This document shows positions 8,799-16,539 of a stretch of DNA of 64,000 bases, one piece after another; positions within the stretch are counted from its first letter, which is position 1; each line of letters starts with the position of its first letter. This stretch comes from Dyella mobilis (lineage in GTDB: Bacteria > Pseudomonadota > Gammaproteobacteria > Xanthomonadales > Rhodanobacteraceae), in the NCBI RefSeq assembly GCF_016904945.1, contig NZ_JADIKF010000039.1, forward strand, positions 744,001-808,000, written 5' to 3'. Made by a program: the position numbers and the translations under genes. Below the pieces are notes generated by a model. It was given only the letters and a program-made list of their open reading frames with translations. It had not been told where the DNA came from and did no database searches.

Positions 8799-9698
8799 TC
8801 AATGTAAGGACGGACCATCCGGCGATTTCGTGACAGCCGCCAGGCGGGCGAGTTTTTGCGGGTTGCGCAATGCGTGCAGGGCGACGATGCGCTCGCCGTC
8901 GCACTCGATCCAGGTGGCGGTGACGAGCTGTCCGTCGGCCCAGGTCAACATGACGGGGGCGCCGTTCAGTACGTGCAGGCGTCGACGCACATCGTGGCCT
9001 TCTTCCTGTTTGGCGACCTGGAAATACAGGCGCGCAATGCGCTCGCCGCCGAGCAGCGGGCGCAATGCCGCTCTTGCCAGGCCGCCGCCGTCGGAAACGT
9101 GCAAGGCGTCTTCGGCAAAAAGGCTGCGCAGGTTTTCCGTGGAAGGACGTTCCAGCGCCGCGGCAAAACGCTCCAGCAGGCGGCGCTGGGTTTGCGCGTT
9201 GGCGGTAAAGCGCACGCGTTCGTCGCGCAGCCGCTGCTTGGCACGGTGGGCGCGCTGGCGTGCGCTGTCTTCGGTAATGCCAAGCATGCCGGCCGCTTCG
9301 GCGTGGCTGTAGTCGAAGACGTCGTGCAGCAGGAACGCGGCGCGTTCGTCGGCGGTAAGGCGTTCCAGCATCAGCAGGAACGACAGGGCGAGCGTTTCGG
9401 CGCGCTCGGTTTTCGCCTCGGGGTGTTCTTCCGGTTCGATCAGCGGTTCGGGCAGCCAGGGGCCGGTATAGCTTTCGCGCTCTACCTTGGCGTGGCGCAG
9501 GCGGTCCAGCGCGAGGCGGGTGGTGACCGTCACCAGCCAGGCTTCCGGGTCATCCAGGCCGGCTTTGTCCTGGGCGTGCCAGCGCAGCCAGGCGTCGTGC
9601 AGTACGTCCTCGGCGTCGGCCGGGGTACCGAGCATGCGATAGGCCAGCCCGAGCAGGCGAGGACGGTGCTTCTGGAACAGTTCGGTATGCGGATCCAT
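8799..9698 (-). CDS. sigJ: ECF41-type RNA polymerase sigma factor with fused SnoaL-like domain
   Basis: A 299-residue alternative sigma factor. Region sigma-2 (RPRLLGLAYRMLGTPADAED, about 13-80) and sigma-4 (LTADERAAFLLHDVFDYSHA, about 115-165) are followed by an unusually long C-terminal NTF2/SnoaL-like extension. The linker motif WLPEPL (about 91-96), DGGGL and RNPQKL match the ECF41 signatures WLPEP, DGGG and NPDKL, with a D-to-Q change in the last. In this family the fused domain replaces an anti-sigma factor. A TGTCACG-N16-CGTC promoter precedes the gene and another lies in its last codons facing the CMD gene, suggesting autoregulation. The activating signal is unknown. Confidence 0.94.
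   Translation of the reverse strand: MDPHTELFQKHRPRLLGLAYRMLGTPADAEDVLHDAWLRWHAQDKAGLDDPEAWLVTVTTRLALDRLRHAKVERESYTGPWLPEPLIEPEEHPEAKTERAETLALSFLLMLERLTADERAAFLLHDVFDYSHAEAAGMLGITEDSARQRAHRAKQRLRDERVRFTANAQTQRRLLERFAAALERPSTENLRSLFAEDALHVSDGGGLARAALRPLLGGERIARLYFQVAKQEEGHDVRRRLHVLNGAPVMLTWADGQLVTATWIECDGERIVALHALRNPQKLARLAAVTKSPDGPSLH
8809..8835 (-). promoter_or_regulatory. predicted ECF41 promoter of the CMD gene
   Basis: On the minus strand, TGTCACG (8835-8829), 16 bases, then CGTC (8812-8809), matching the ECF41 consensus (TGTCACA, about 16 bases, CGTC). It sits inside the last codons of the sigma factor gene, 49 bases before the CMD start. Confidence 0.82.
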
Positions 9699-9727
9699 GG
9701 CGATTTCCCTCGGGAAGCTGCAACCAG

Positions 9728-9754
9728 GACGCGCGAGTCCGCGTATTCGTGACA
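9728..9754 (-). promoter_or_regulatory. predicted ECF41 autoregulatory promoter
   Basis: On the minus strand, TGTCACG (9754-9748), exactly 16 bases, then CGTC (9731-9728), 29 bases before the sigma factor start. Both conserved boxes and the spacing are identical to the promoter at 8809-8835. Confidence 0.82.
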
Positions 9755-9759
9755 GTTGC

Positions 9760-10707
9760 TCAGCGCACGAAGGGCCAGGGGGCCAGAAATACCAGCCAGA
9801 TAAAAATCACCATGCCGATGTATTTCACGGTGCGGAACAACCTGGGGTATTTCTTCTTGAAGGCGCGGTTGCGCTCGCGGCTGCGCTGGTTGAGGGCGAA
9901 CAGCCGGTTGACGAAGCCGGTCTGTTCTTCCGGCGATTCGGTATTCGGCGAGGCGGTGATCTTGCCCATGAAAGCCCCCACGCGGTGGTTGATGGCGTTC
10001 ATCAGGCGCGTGCGCAGCGGGCGCTCCACGTCGGCGAACAGGATGACACGGGTCTGGTCGGTCTTGTTTTCCACCCAGTGCACGTAGGTCTCGTCGAACA
10101 CCACATCCTTGCCGTCGCCCCAGGCGTGCTCCTCGCCATCGACGAAGATGCGGCAGTCGCGCGAATTGGGCGTGATCAGTCCAAGGTGGTAGCGCAACGA
10201 ACCGGCGAAGGGATCGCGGTGCGGATTGAGCCGGCTGTGCGGCGCCAGCGTGGCGAACATGGCTGCCTTCACGCTGGGAATGGATTTGAGCAAGGCTACC
10301 GTTTGCGGGCAAAGCGCCTCGGCCGAGGCGAGCGGCTCGCCGTACCACTTCAGGTAAAAGCGTTTCCAGCCCTGCTTGAAGAAGCTGTTGAAACTGGCGT
10401 CGTTGTGGTTCTGGGCGGCACGTATGTGCCCTTCGTCGAACAGTTGCAGTGCTTCGTCGCGAATGGTCTGCCAGTTGGATTGCAGTAGATCCAGCTGAGG
10501 GAAGCCGCGGCGATCGAGAATCGGCCTGGCCGGCACCGCCGAGAACGCATACATCAGCAGGTTGTAAGGCGCGAAGATGGCCGAGTGGTCCACCAGTTGG
10601 CGATCGAAGCGCAATCGTGCACGGCCGCGCAAATGCACCAGCAGCACGCATAGCGCAAAGGCCAGCAGTACGTAGAGGACGATGAAGCGGGGACTGAGGA
10701 AATCCAT
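9760..10707 (-). CDS. lpxO: LpxO-like lipid A hydroxylase (aspartyl/asparaginyl beta-hydroxylase family)
   Basis: Fe(II)/2-oxoglutarate dioxygenase of the family containing LpxO, which 2-hydroxylates a lipid A acyl chain at the inner membrane. The 315-residue protein has a membrane segment at each end (about 5-26 and 295-312), as LpxO does. The catalytic core shows NPHRDPFAGSLRYHLGL with the HxD metal pair, then VVFDETYVHWVENKT with the second histidine, and an arginine in TRVILFADVERP that would bind 2-oxoglutarate. The start at 10707 gives the N-terminal anchor; an upstream in-frame codon at 10773 adds 22 unlikely residues. The sigma factor promoter region begins directly after its stop. 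Confidence 0.85.
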   Translation of the reverse strand: MDFLSPRFIVLYVLLAFALCVLLVHLRGRARLRFDRQLVDHSAIFAPYNLLMYAFSAVPARPILDRRGFPQLDLLQSNWQTIRDEALQLFDEGHIRAAQNHNDASFNSFFKQGWKRFYLKWYGEPLASAEALCPQTVALLKSIPSVKAAMFATLAPHSRLNPHRDPFAGSLRYHLGLITPNSRDCRIFVDGEEHAWGDGKDVVFDETYVHWVENKTDQTRVILFADVERPLRTRLMNAINHRVGAFMGKITASPNTESPEEQTGFVNRLFALNQRSRERNRAFKKKYPRLFRTVKYIGMVIFIWLVFLAPWPFVR

Positions 10708-10791
10708 CAAGAAAGCGGCTCGGATAACACCTTGGGCAAGGTCGGAGTATGTGGCCGGATGGCCGCAAGTCAACGATTTTACCGCAGGCGC

Positions 10792-11580
10792 TCAGTGCTC
10801 CAGGACGTAAGCGGCCCCGCCGCCAGGGCGATAGCCGCGTTCCAATGCCCGGTGGACATAGGTGGCAGCCCGGCGCACCGCGGAGCGTGGCGCGCGGCCC
10901 AGGGCGAGCTCGGCCGCGATCGCCGAGGCCAGCGTGCAGCCGGTGCCGTGGCCTTCGCGAGGCAGGCGGGCATGGCGGATTTCCACGACGCCTCGGTCGT
11001 CGAAGTAGCGGTCCGTCACCTCGCTTCCGCGCCCGTGCCCGCCTTTCAGCAGCACCCCGGCGGAGCCCATGGCGAGCAGATCGGTACCGGCGTCGGCCAT
11101 TTGCCTGGCCGTGCGTAAGGGTCGGCCTAGCAGGGCTTCCGCTTCAGGCAGGTTGGGAGTGAGGACGTCGGCAAGCGGGATGAGTTCGTTCACCAGCGCG
11201 TCGATGGCATCTTCGTCCAGCAGGCGCGAACCGCTGGTGGAGATCATCACCGGGTCGACCACCAGCCATGCCGGCTTGCGTTTGCGCAAAGCGCTAGCGA
11301 CCAGTTGCACCGTCCTGGCGTTGCCGAGCATGCCGGTTTTTACGGCGGCGATCGGGAAGTCGTCGAAAACGGCATCGAGTTGGCTGCGGATGTGCACGAG
11401 CGGAACCGGATGCACCGCCGTGACGCCTCGCGTGTTCTGCGAAGTGATCGCCGCGATCACCGACAGCCCGTGTACGTGGTGCGCGTGAAAGGTTTTCAGG
11501 TCGGCCTGAATGCCGGCACCACCCCCGGAGTCGGAACCGGCGATGGTGAGGGCAACGGGTGGAGTGGGCTTGTCTGGCAC
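10792..11580 (-). CDS. thiD: hydroxymethylpyrimidine/phosphomethylpyrimidine kinase
   Basis: Ribokinase-fold enzyme of thiamine synthesis that phosphorylates HMP and HMP-phosphate. The 262 residues include the N-terminal ALTIAGSDSGGGAGIQADLK (about 10-29), VVDPVMISTSG, LTPNLPEAEALLG, and the GHGTGCTLASAIAAELALG anion-hole/catalytic motif near residue 208. It starts 18 bases after the stop of the PhoH gene and is probably cotranscribed with it. No TPP riboswitch lies upstream, so thiamine control, if any, is exerted elsewhere. Confidence 0.95.
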   Translation of the reverse strand: MPDKPTPPVALTIAGSDSGGGAGIQADLKTFHAHHVHGLSVIAAITSQNTRGVTAVHPVPLVHIRSQLDAVFDDFPIAAVKTGMLGNARTVQLVASALRKRKPAWLVVDPVMISTSGSRLLDEDAIDALVNELIPLADVLTPNLPEAEALLGRPLRTARQMADAGTDLLAMGSAGVLLKGGHGRGSEVTDRYFDDRGVVEIRHARLPREGHGTGCTLASAIAAELALGRAPRSAVRRAATYVHRALERGYRPGGGAAYVLEH

Positions 11581-11598
11581 TTTGGTTCGTTTGCGGCG

Positions 11599-12978
11599 CT
11601 ACAAGGCTTCGGACGCGAAATCCGCCAGCCGCGAGCGTTCGCCGCGCCGCAAGGTGATGTGCGCCGAGTGCGACCATTGCTTGAAGCGGTCGACGGCGTA
11701 GGTCAGGCCCGAGGTGGTTTCGGTCAGGTAGGGCGTGTCGATCTGCTCCACGTTGCCCAGGCATACGATCTTGGTGCCCGGGCCGGCACGGGTGATCAGC
11801 GTCTTCATCTGCTTGGGCGTGAGGTTTTGCGCCTCGTCGATGATCAGGTAGCGCGAGAGGAACGTGCGTCCGCGCATGAAATTGAGCGAACGGATCTTGA
11901 TGCGCGAAGCCAGCAGATCGTTGGTGGCCTGGCGTCCCCAGCTGCCCCCTTCTTCCGGATTGGCCAGCACCTCGAGGTTGTCGGTGAGCGCGCCCATCCA
12001 CGGCGTCATTTTTTCCTCTTCGGTGCCGGGCAGGAAGCCGATGTCTTCGCCGACCGACACCGTGGCGCGCGTCATGATGATTTCGCGATAGCGCTGCTGG
12101 TCCATCACCTGGGCCAGGCCCGCCGCCAGCGCGAGCAGGGTTTTGCCGGTGCCGGCGGTGCCCAGCAGGGTGACGAAGTCGACATCCGGGTCCATCAGCA
12201 CGTTGAGTGCGAAATTCTGTTCGCGATTGCGCGCGGCAATGCCCCACACGCTGTGGTTGCTGTGGCTGTGATCGTCCAATAGCACCAGCGTGACGCGCTG
12301 CTCGTCCACGTGCAGCACGCGCAGTTCCACGTTGTCGTCGCCGGGCAGGAACAGGCACTGATTGGGATACCAGTCTTCTTCGTCGTGGCGGTCCAGCTTG
12401 TAGAAAGTGCGGCCGCGCTCGTTCCACGATTGCACTTCCGGGTGCTTGTCCCAGAAATTTTCCGGAAGCTCGGTGGAGCCGGTGTAGAGCAGGGCGAAAT
12501 CGTCGAGAGCGCGATCGTTTTCGTAGTCTTCGGCATCGATGCCGTAGATCTTGGATTTGATGCGCAGGTTGATGTCTTTGGTGACCAGGATCACCGCGCG
12601 GTCCGGATTCTGTTCGCGCAGTTCGATCACCGCGGAGAGAATCTGGTTATCCGCCTTGCCTTGCCCGTTGCTGGTGCGCTGCTGGAAATACAGCCGGCCC
12701 ACCGCCGCGCCGCGCTTGAGCGTAACGCCTTCGGGGCTGCTCAACTCCAGGCCGTTGCTGATGCCGTGGCCGTTGCCGCGTTCGATCAGTTCGTTGAGAA
12801 AACGGCTGACCTGGCGGCCGTTGCGCGAGACTTCCGAAGCGCCTTTCTTCTTTTCGTCCAGCTCCTCCAGCACCGTCATCGGAATGAAGACGTCGTGCTC
12901 TTCGAAGCGGAACAGTGAAGTGGGATCGTGCAACAGCACATTGGTGTCGAGAGCGTAGATGCGCTTGCTTCCGGTCAT
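11599..12978 (-). CDS. PIN domain-PhoH family ATPase (PhoH2-like)
   Basis: A 459-residue fusion of an N-terminal PIN ribonuclease domain and a C-terminal PhoH helicase-like ATPase. The PIN part begins IYALDTNVLLHDP (acidic D in DTN) with VLEELDEKKKG and later acidic residues near LVTKDINLR. The PhoH part has Walker A GTAGTGKTLLA (about 255) and the Walker B-type YLIIDEAQNL (about 374). PhoH2 proteins of this layout are sequence-specific RNA unwinding nucleases in other bacteria. It lies between bcp and thiD on the minus strand. Confidence 0.93.
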   Translation of the reverse strand: MTGSKRIYALDTNVLLHDPTSLFRFEEHDVFIPMTVLEELDEKKKGASEVSRNGRQVSRFLNELIERGNGHGISNGLELSSPEGVTLKRGAAVGRLYFQQRTSNGQGKADNQILSAVIELREQNPDRAVILVTKDINLRIKSKIYGIDAEDYENDRALDDFALLYTGSTELPENFWDKHPEVQSWNERGRTFYKLDRHDEEDWYPNQCLFLPGDDNVELRVLHVDEQRVTLVLLDDHSHSNHSVWGIAARNREQNFALNVLMDPDVDFVTLLGTAGTGKTLLALAAGLAQVMDQQRYREIIMTRATVSVGEDIGFLPGTEEEKMTPWMGALTDNLEVLANPEEGGSWGRQATNDLLASRIKIRSLNFMRGRTFLSRYLIIDEAQNLTPKQMKTLITRAGPGTKIVCLGNVEQIDTPYLTETTSGLTYAVDRFKQWSHSAHITLRRGERSRLADFASEAL

Positions 12979-13060
12979 GCGGAAGGAACCTCACGTGGCA
13001 GGAGGTGGAAGGGGGCGTGCACGTTGGCTGGGACTTGATACGTGGAGATCACCGCAGGGG

Positions 13061-13522
13061 TCACACCTGGGAAATGGCGTCGAGCACTGCCTGCGCGTGC
13101 CCGGGCACTTTCACGCCGCGCCATTCTGCGGCGAGCTTGCCCTCGGGATCGATCAGGAAGGTACTGCGTACCACGCCCAGGTGACGTTTTCCGTACAGCA
13201 CTTTTTCGTGGATCACGTCGAAGGCGTTGCACCAGGTTTCATCGGCATCGGAAACCAGCGGGAAGGGCAGTTCCTGCTTGCTGGCGAAATTGGCGTGGGA
13301 TTTCACCGAGTCGCGCGAGACGCCGATGATTTCGGCGTGGCGTTTCTTGAACTTCGGGTAGAGGTCGCGAAAGTCTTTGGCCTCATTGGTACAGCCGGGT
13401 GTGCTGTCCTTGGGGTAGAAATAGATCACTACCCATTGGCCTTTCAGTGAATCGAGTTTCAGCGTGCTGCCGTCGCCGGTGACGCCTTGCAGCTTGGGGG
13501 CTTTCTTGCCGAGATCGGGCAT
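13061..13522 (-). CDS. bcp: thioredoxin-dependent peroxiredoxin, Bcp/PrxQ family
   Basis: Thiol peroxidase reducing hydroperoxides. The 153-residue protein contains YFYPKDSTPGCTNEAKDF with the peroxidatic cysteine (about residue 44), and lacks the usual close second cysteine five residues later (asparagine-glutamate-alanine instead), so it is probably a 1-Cys or atypical type using C98 or a partner thiol. It follows gcvR by about 140 bases, the same pairing seen in E. coli. Confidence 0.95.
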   Translation of the reverse strand: MPDLGKKAPKLQGVTGDGSTLKLDSLKGQWVVIYFYPKDSTPGCTNEAKDFRDLYPKFKKRHAEIIGVSRDSVKSHANFASKQELPFPLVSDADETWCNAFDVIHEKVLYGKRHLGVVRSTFLIDPEGKLAAEWRGVKVPGHAQAVLDAISQV

Positions 13523-13661
13523 GGGTTCTCCGGAAGCCAGACTTACTTTTTTCTGTGGCTGTGGCGGAGACTAGCGCGAGTGATGTGACGGAAACAGCCT
13601 TGTCAGGCGGGTTTCATCGGAGCATTCTTCACAGCCTGCACGGGGGCGACGCGAAGCGGCG

Positions 13662-14225
13662 TCAAAACTTCACCGGATCCATGATGGCGTCCAGATTCAG
13701 GCCATCGCAGAACTCGAGGAAATCGTCGCGCAAGGCGGCGATGTGCAATTTGTCCGGCACCCCGATCGTGAACTGCGCCTGGAACATGGCGGCGCCCGTC
13801 TGCATGGCCTGGTAGCGCATCGAGCTGAGCTGTTCCACGCTGATGTCGTGGCGGCTGAAAAAATCGACGATCTTGACCAGGATGCCGGGGCGATCGGACG
13901 ACACTACTTCCACCAGATAGGGCAGCAGGTGGCCGCTGGGCTCGCGCAGGTTGGTGCGGTAGTGGGTGAGGCGCAGTTCCTCTTCGCGGCCCAGTTTGGT
14001 CAACGCCGTTTCCAGCTTGGCCACGGCATCCCAGGCGCCAGTGGCCAGCAGCGTGAGCGAGGTGTCGGCACCGATCGTGGAGACCCGCGCATCGGACAGA
14101 TTGCATCCGGCATCGGCGATGCGCCGGGCCAGCAGCAACAGTGGCGTGCGCGACGCCGGCGTGAGCGTCTGGATCAGCAGTTGGTGGTCGTTGCTGGATC
14201 GCGCGGAAAAAGGGTTGATGGACAT
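13662..14225 (-). CDS. gcvR: glycine cleavage system transcriptional repressor GcvR-like, ACT domain protein
   Basis: Two tandem ACT domains (about residues 8-85 and 96-175) make up this 187-residue protein; the second starts YLVEVVSSDRPGILVKIVDFF. In E. coli GcvR binds GcvA and represses the glycine cleavage operon. There is no DNA-binding domain. The position, divergent from dapA and next to bcp, matches the E. coli order dapA/gcvR/bcp, which supports the assignment. Confidence 0.88.
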   Translation of the reverse strand: MSINPFSARSSNDHQLLIQTLTPASRTPLLLLARRIADAGCNLSDARVSTIGADTSLTLLATGAWDAVAKLETALTKLGREEELRLTHYRTNLREPSGHLLPYLVEVVSSDRPGILVKIVDFFSRHDISVEQLSSMRYQAMQTGAAMFQAQFTIGVPDKLHIAALRDDFLEFCDGLNLDAIMDPVKF

Positions 14226-14341
14226 GGATGCTGGCGACCCCGCGTCGTGCGGGATGACGACGAACGATACGCCAGCTTACTTGCCCGTCCCGCGAGCCCG
14301 CAAGTAAGATGCTGGGTCTCATTTTTTGTGCGGATGACGCC

Positions 14342-15235
14342 ATGAAGATCCACGGAAGCGTCTGCGCGCTGGTTACCCCGTTCGGATCGAATGGGGCGCT
14401 CGATATGGCAGCATTCGGCCGCCTGCTCGACTTCCAGATCGCGGGCGGCACCCAGGCGGTGGTCATTGCCGGCTCCACCGGCGAAGCTCACATGCTCGAA
14501 AACGATGAATACGAGCGCCTGCTGGCCTTCGCGGTCGAGCGCGTAGCTGGCCGTATCCCGGTCGTCGCAGGTACCGGCGAGGCAGGCACCGCCAAGACGG
14601 TGGCGCTCACCAGGCGGGCGCGCGCGTTGGGTGCGGATGTCGCGCTGGTTGTCGCGCCCTATTACGTGCGTCCCACGCAGGAAGGCCTGCGCCGCCACTT
14701 CCTGGAAGTGGCCGAGCAGGGCGGCCTGCCGGTGCTGCTCTATAACGTGCCTTCACGCACCGGCTGCGACCTGTTGCCGGAAACCACCTCGACGCTGCGC
14801 GACCATCCCGCCATTGTCGGCATCAAGGAGGCGCGCGGCGATGCCGAGCGCATCCGGCAGTCCGCGGAACTTGTGCGGCCGGATTTCGTCTATCTGTCCG
14901 GCGACGACGCCAGTGCGGGCGAGGCGATGCTCGCTGGCGCGGCAGGCACCATCTCGGTGGTGGCCAATCTCGTACCCAAGGCTTTTCGTGCGTTGTGCGA
15001 CGCGGCCGCCGCGGGTGACCGGGCCGCCACGGCGCGCAACCACGCCGCACTCGACCCGCTGGTACAAGCGCTCAACTGTGCGCCCAACCCGATCGCGGTC
15101 AAGGCAGGATTGCCGGACCTGGGGCTGGGAACGGCCGTGCCGCGCCTGCCGCTGGTGGAGCTGGAACAGGGGCCGGCGCGCGAGCAGTTACGCAAGGCTT
15201 TGGCAACTCTGGCATCCTTGGCGGATGCCGCCTGA
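14342..15235 (+). CDS. dapA: 4-hydroxy-tetrahydrodipicolinate synthase
   Basis: Condenses pyruvate with aspartate semialdehyde in the lysine/diaminopimelate pathway. The 297 residues form a TIM barrel with GSVCALVTPF at the N-terminus, the AGSTGEAHML substrate loop (about 43-52), YNVPSRTGCDL with the catalytic tyrosine, and GIKEARGD with the Schiff-base lysine (about 162). The glutamate-for-threonine type loop (STGEAHML) is as usual for the family. It is followed after 33 bases by the BamC-like lipoprotein, as in E. coli dapA-bamC. Confidence 0.96.
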   Translation: MKIHGSVCALVTPFGSNGALDMAAFGRLLDFQIAGGTQAVVIAGSTGEAHMLENDEYERLLAFAVERVAGRIPVVAGTGEAGTAKTVALTRRARALGADVALVVAPYYVRPTQEGLRRHFLEVAEQGGLPVLLYNVPSRTGCDLLPETTSTLRDHPAIVGIKEARGDAERIRQSAELVRPDFVYLSGDDASAGEAMLAGAAGTISVVANLVPKAFRALCDAAAAGDRAATARNHAALDPLVQALNCAPNPIAVKAGLPDLGLGTAVPRLPLVELEQGPAREQLRKALATLASLADAA

Positions 15236-15268
15236 CTCAATTACGGAACATCACGGAATCTCACTCAC

Positions 15269-15859
15269 ATGAAGAAAACGTCTCTCGCCGTTGCCCTGCC
15301 GGCCTTGGCTCTCACTGGCCTGCTGCTTTCGGGCTGCGGTATGTTCCGTTCCGAACGGGCGTGGCAGAACGCCAAGCAGGAATCGCCGCTGGAAATTCCC
15401 CCGGGCCTGGATACGCCTTCGGCCACGGCCGCCCTGGTAATTCCGCCGGCCGGTAGCAACCAGCCGTCGCCCAACGGCGCCACCGCCCGCGTGGGCAACA
15501 CCCCGGGCACGATCACCGACGGCTTCATCCTGGCCAACAACGTGGACGAAACCTATCGCCGTGTCGGCGAGGCCTTGGCCAATGGCGACATCGGGACGCT
15601 GCAGAGCCACGACGATGCTGCACACACCTACACCCTCAGCGTGATGGCTTCCGATCAGCCGACAGAAAAAACCGGTTTCTTCGGTCGCATGTTCGGCAAG
15701 GGCAGCAGCTCCAATGGTCCTGCCGTGGCACCGCGTTCGGTGGTGGTGGCGGTCAACAGCAGCGGCCAGGGTTCCAGCGAAGTGCGCGCGCAGGGCGAAG
15801 CCGCTGCGGTGGCGAAGGTCGTCGACAGCCTGAAGTCGCGCCTGGGCGGCAAGGGCTGA
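15269..15859 (+). CDS. bamC: BamC/NlpB-like outer-membrane lipoprotein
   Basis: A 196-residue lipoprotein: signal peptide with lipobox LLLSGCG (cysteine near residue 24). The mature part starts with a segment like the BamC N-terminus (AWQNAKQESPLEIPPGLDTP), the stretch that contacts BamD in E. coli, then has one small helix-grip-like domain. At 196 residues it is shorter than E. coli BamC (about 344), so it seems to keep one of the two globular domains. The location directly after dapA supports the identity. A terminator follows at 15887. Confidence 0.78.
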   Translation: MKKTSLAVALPALALTGLLLSGCGMFRSERAWQNAKQESPLEIPPGLDTPSATAALVIPPAGSNQPSPNGATARVGNTPGTITDGFILANNVDETYRRVGEALANGDIGTLQSHDDAAHTYTLSVMASDQPTEKTGFFGRMFGKGSSSNGPAVAPRSVVVAVNSSGQGSSEVRAQGEAAAVAKVVDSLKSRLGGKG

Positions 15860-15886
15860 GCCATTGGCTCAGTCCGCGACAACATG

Positions 15887-15916
15887 AAAAAAGCCGCCCT
15901 TTGGGGCGGCTTTTTT
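15887..15916. terminator. bidirectional intrinsic terminator
   Basis: Six As, GCCGCCC, loop TTTG, GGGCGGC, six Ts. It lies between the converging dapA-bamC unit and the ferredoxin gene and is symmetrical, so it can serve both. Confidence 0.92.
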
Positions 15917-15934
15917 GCATCCGTTGAAGCCTGT

Positions 15935-16258
15935 TCAGCGCTCCAGCAGTTTGAACTTGTCCGGTTTGCCGTCCCATTCCTTGGCATCGGGCAGGGCTTC
16001 CTTGCGCGTGACGATGACCGGCCAGGCCTTGGCCAGATCCTTGTTCAACGCGGTGAAATGCTCCTGGCCGGCCGGCACGTCGTCTTCCGGGAAGATCGCA
16101 TTGGCGGGGCATTCGGGCTCGCACAGCGTGCAGTCGATGCATTCATCGGGATCGATTGCCAGGAAGTTGGGGCCTTCGTGGAAAGCGTCGACGGGACAGA
16201 CTTCAACGCAGTCGGTGTATTTGCATTTGATGCAGTTGTCGGTGACGACGAAGGTCAT
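15935..16258 (-). CDS. fdxA: 7Fe ferredoxin (3Fe-4S/4Fe-4S)
   Basis: Electron carrier of 107 residues. Cysteine pattern: [14 protein letters not shown] near residues 9-21 and [12 protein letters not shown] near 40-51, the FdxA layout of one 3Fe-4S and one 4Fe-4S cluster. The C-terminal extension ([16 protein letters not shown]) is typical of proteobacterial FdxA. It is monocistronic, sharing the bidirectional terminator at 15887-15916. Confidence 0.95.
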   Translation of the reverse strand: MTFVVTDNCIKCKYTDCVEVCPVDAFHEGPNFLAIDPDECIDCTLCEPECPANAIFPEDDVPAGQEHFTALNKDLAKAWPVIVTRKEALPDAKEWDGKPDKFKLLER

Positions 16259-16305
16259 GCTGCCGTATGCCTCTGGGGATCGAAAAAACGATCATACAAG
16301 GAGGG

Positions 16306-16381
16306 TGGCGCTCCCAACGAGGTTCGAACTCGTGTTCCCGCCTTGAGAGGGCGGTGTCCTAGGCCACTAGACGATGGGAGC
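16306..16381 (-). tRNA. tRNA-Glu (CTC)
   Basis: A 76-base cloverleaf read on the minus strand: acceptor GCTCCCA pairs with TGGGAGC, the anticodon stem CCGCC/GGCGG encloses loop CTCTCAA (anticodon CTC), the T arm holds GTTCGAA, and the discriminator G is followed by an encoded CCA. The sequence closely follows E. coli tRNA-Glu, differing in the first anticodon base. Confidence 0.95.
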
Positions 16382-16401
16382 GTATTGTTGCGAGGCGCGG
16401 T

Positions 16402-16429
16402 AGTATATCTGAATTGTCTCATCCGGCAA
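16402..16429 (-). promoter_or_regulatory. promoter of tRNA-Glu
   Basis: On the minus strand, TTGCCG (16429-16424), 16 bases, TATACT (16407-16402), then a GC-rich discriminator (ACCGCGCC) about 20 bases before the tRNA, as expected for a stringently controlled stable-RNA promoter. Confidence 0.68.
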
Positions 16430-16539
16430 CGCCCGCGGGCGCCGGCCCCAAGACTGGGGAAACGCCCGCAGAACCGCGCTTACGGCCCGATGCAATGATT
16501 GCTCGGCAAGCCTGACGCGTTCGGCTTAGCCTCCGGAAG

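Noticed and set aside
11581..11598. A TPP riboswitch before thiD
   Set aside because: Only 18 bases separate thiD from the PhoH gene; there is no room for the motif.
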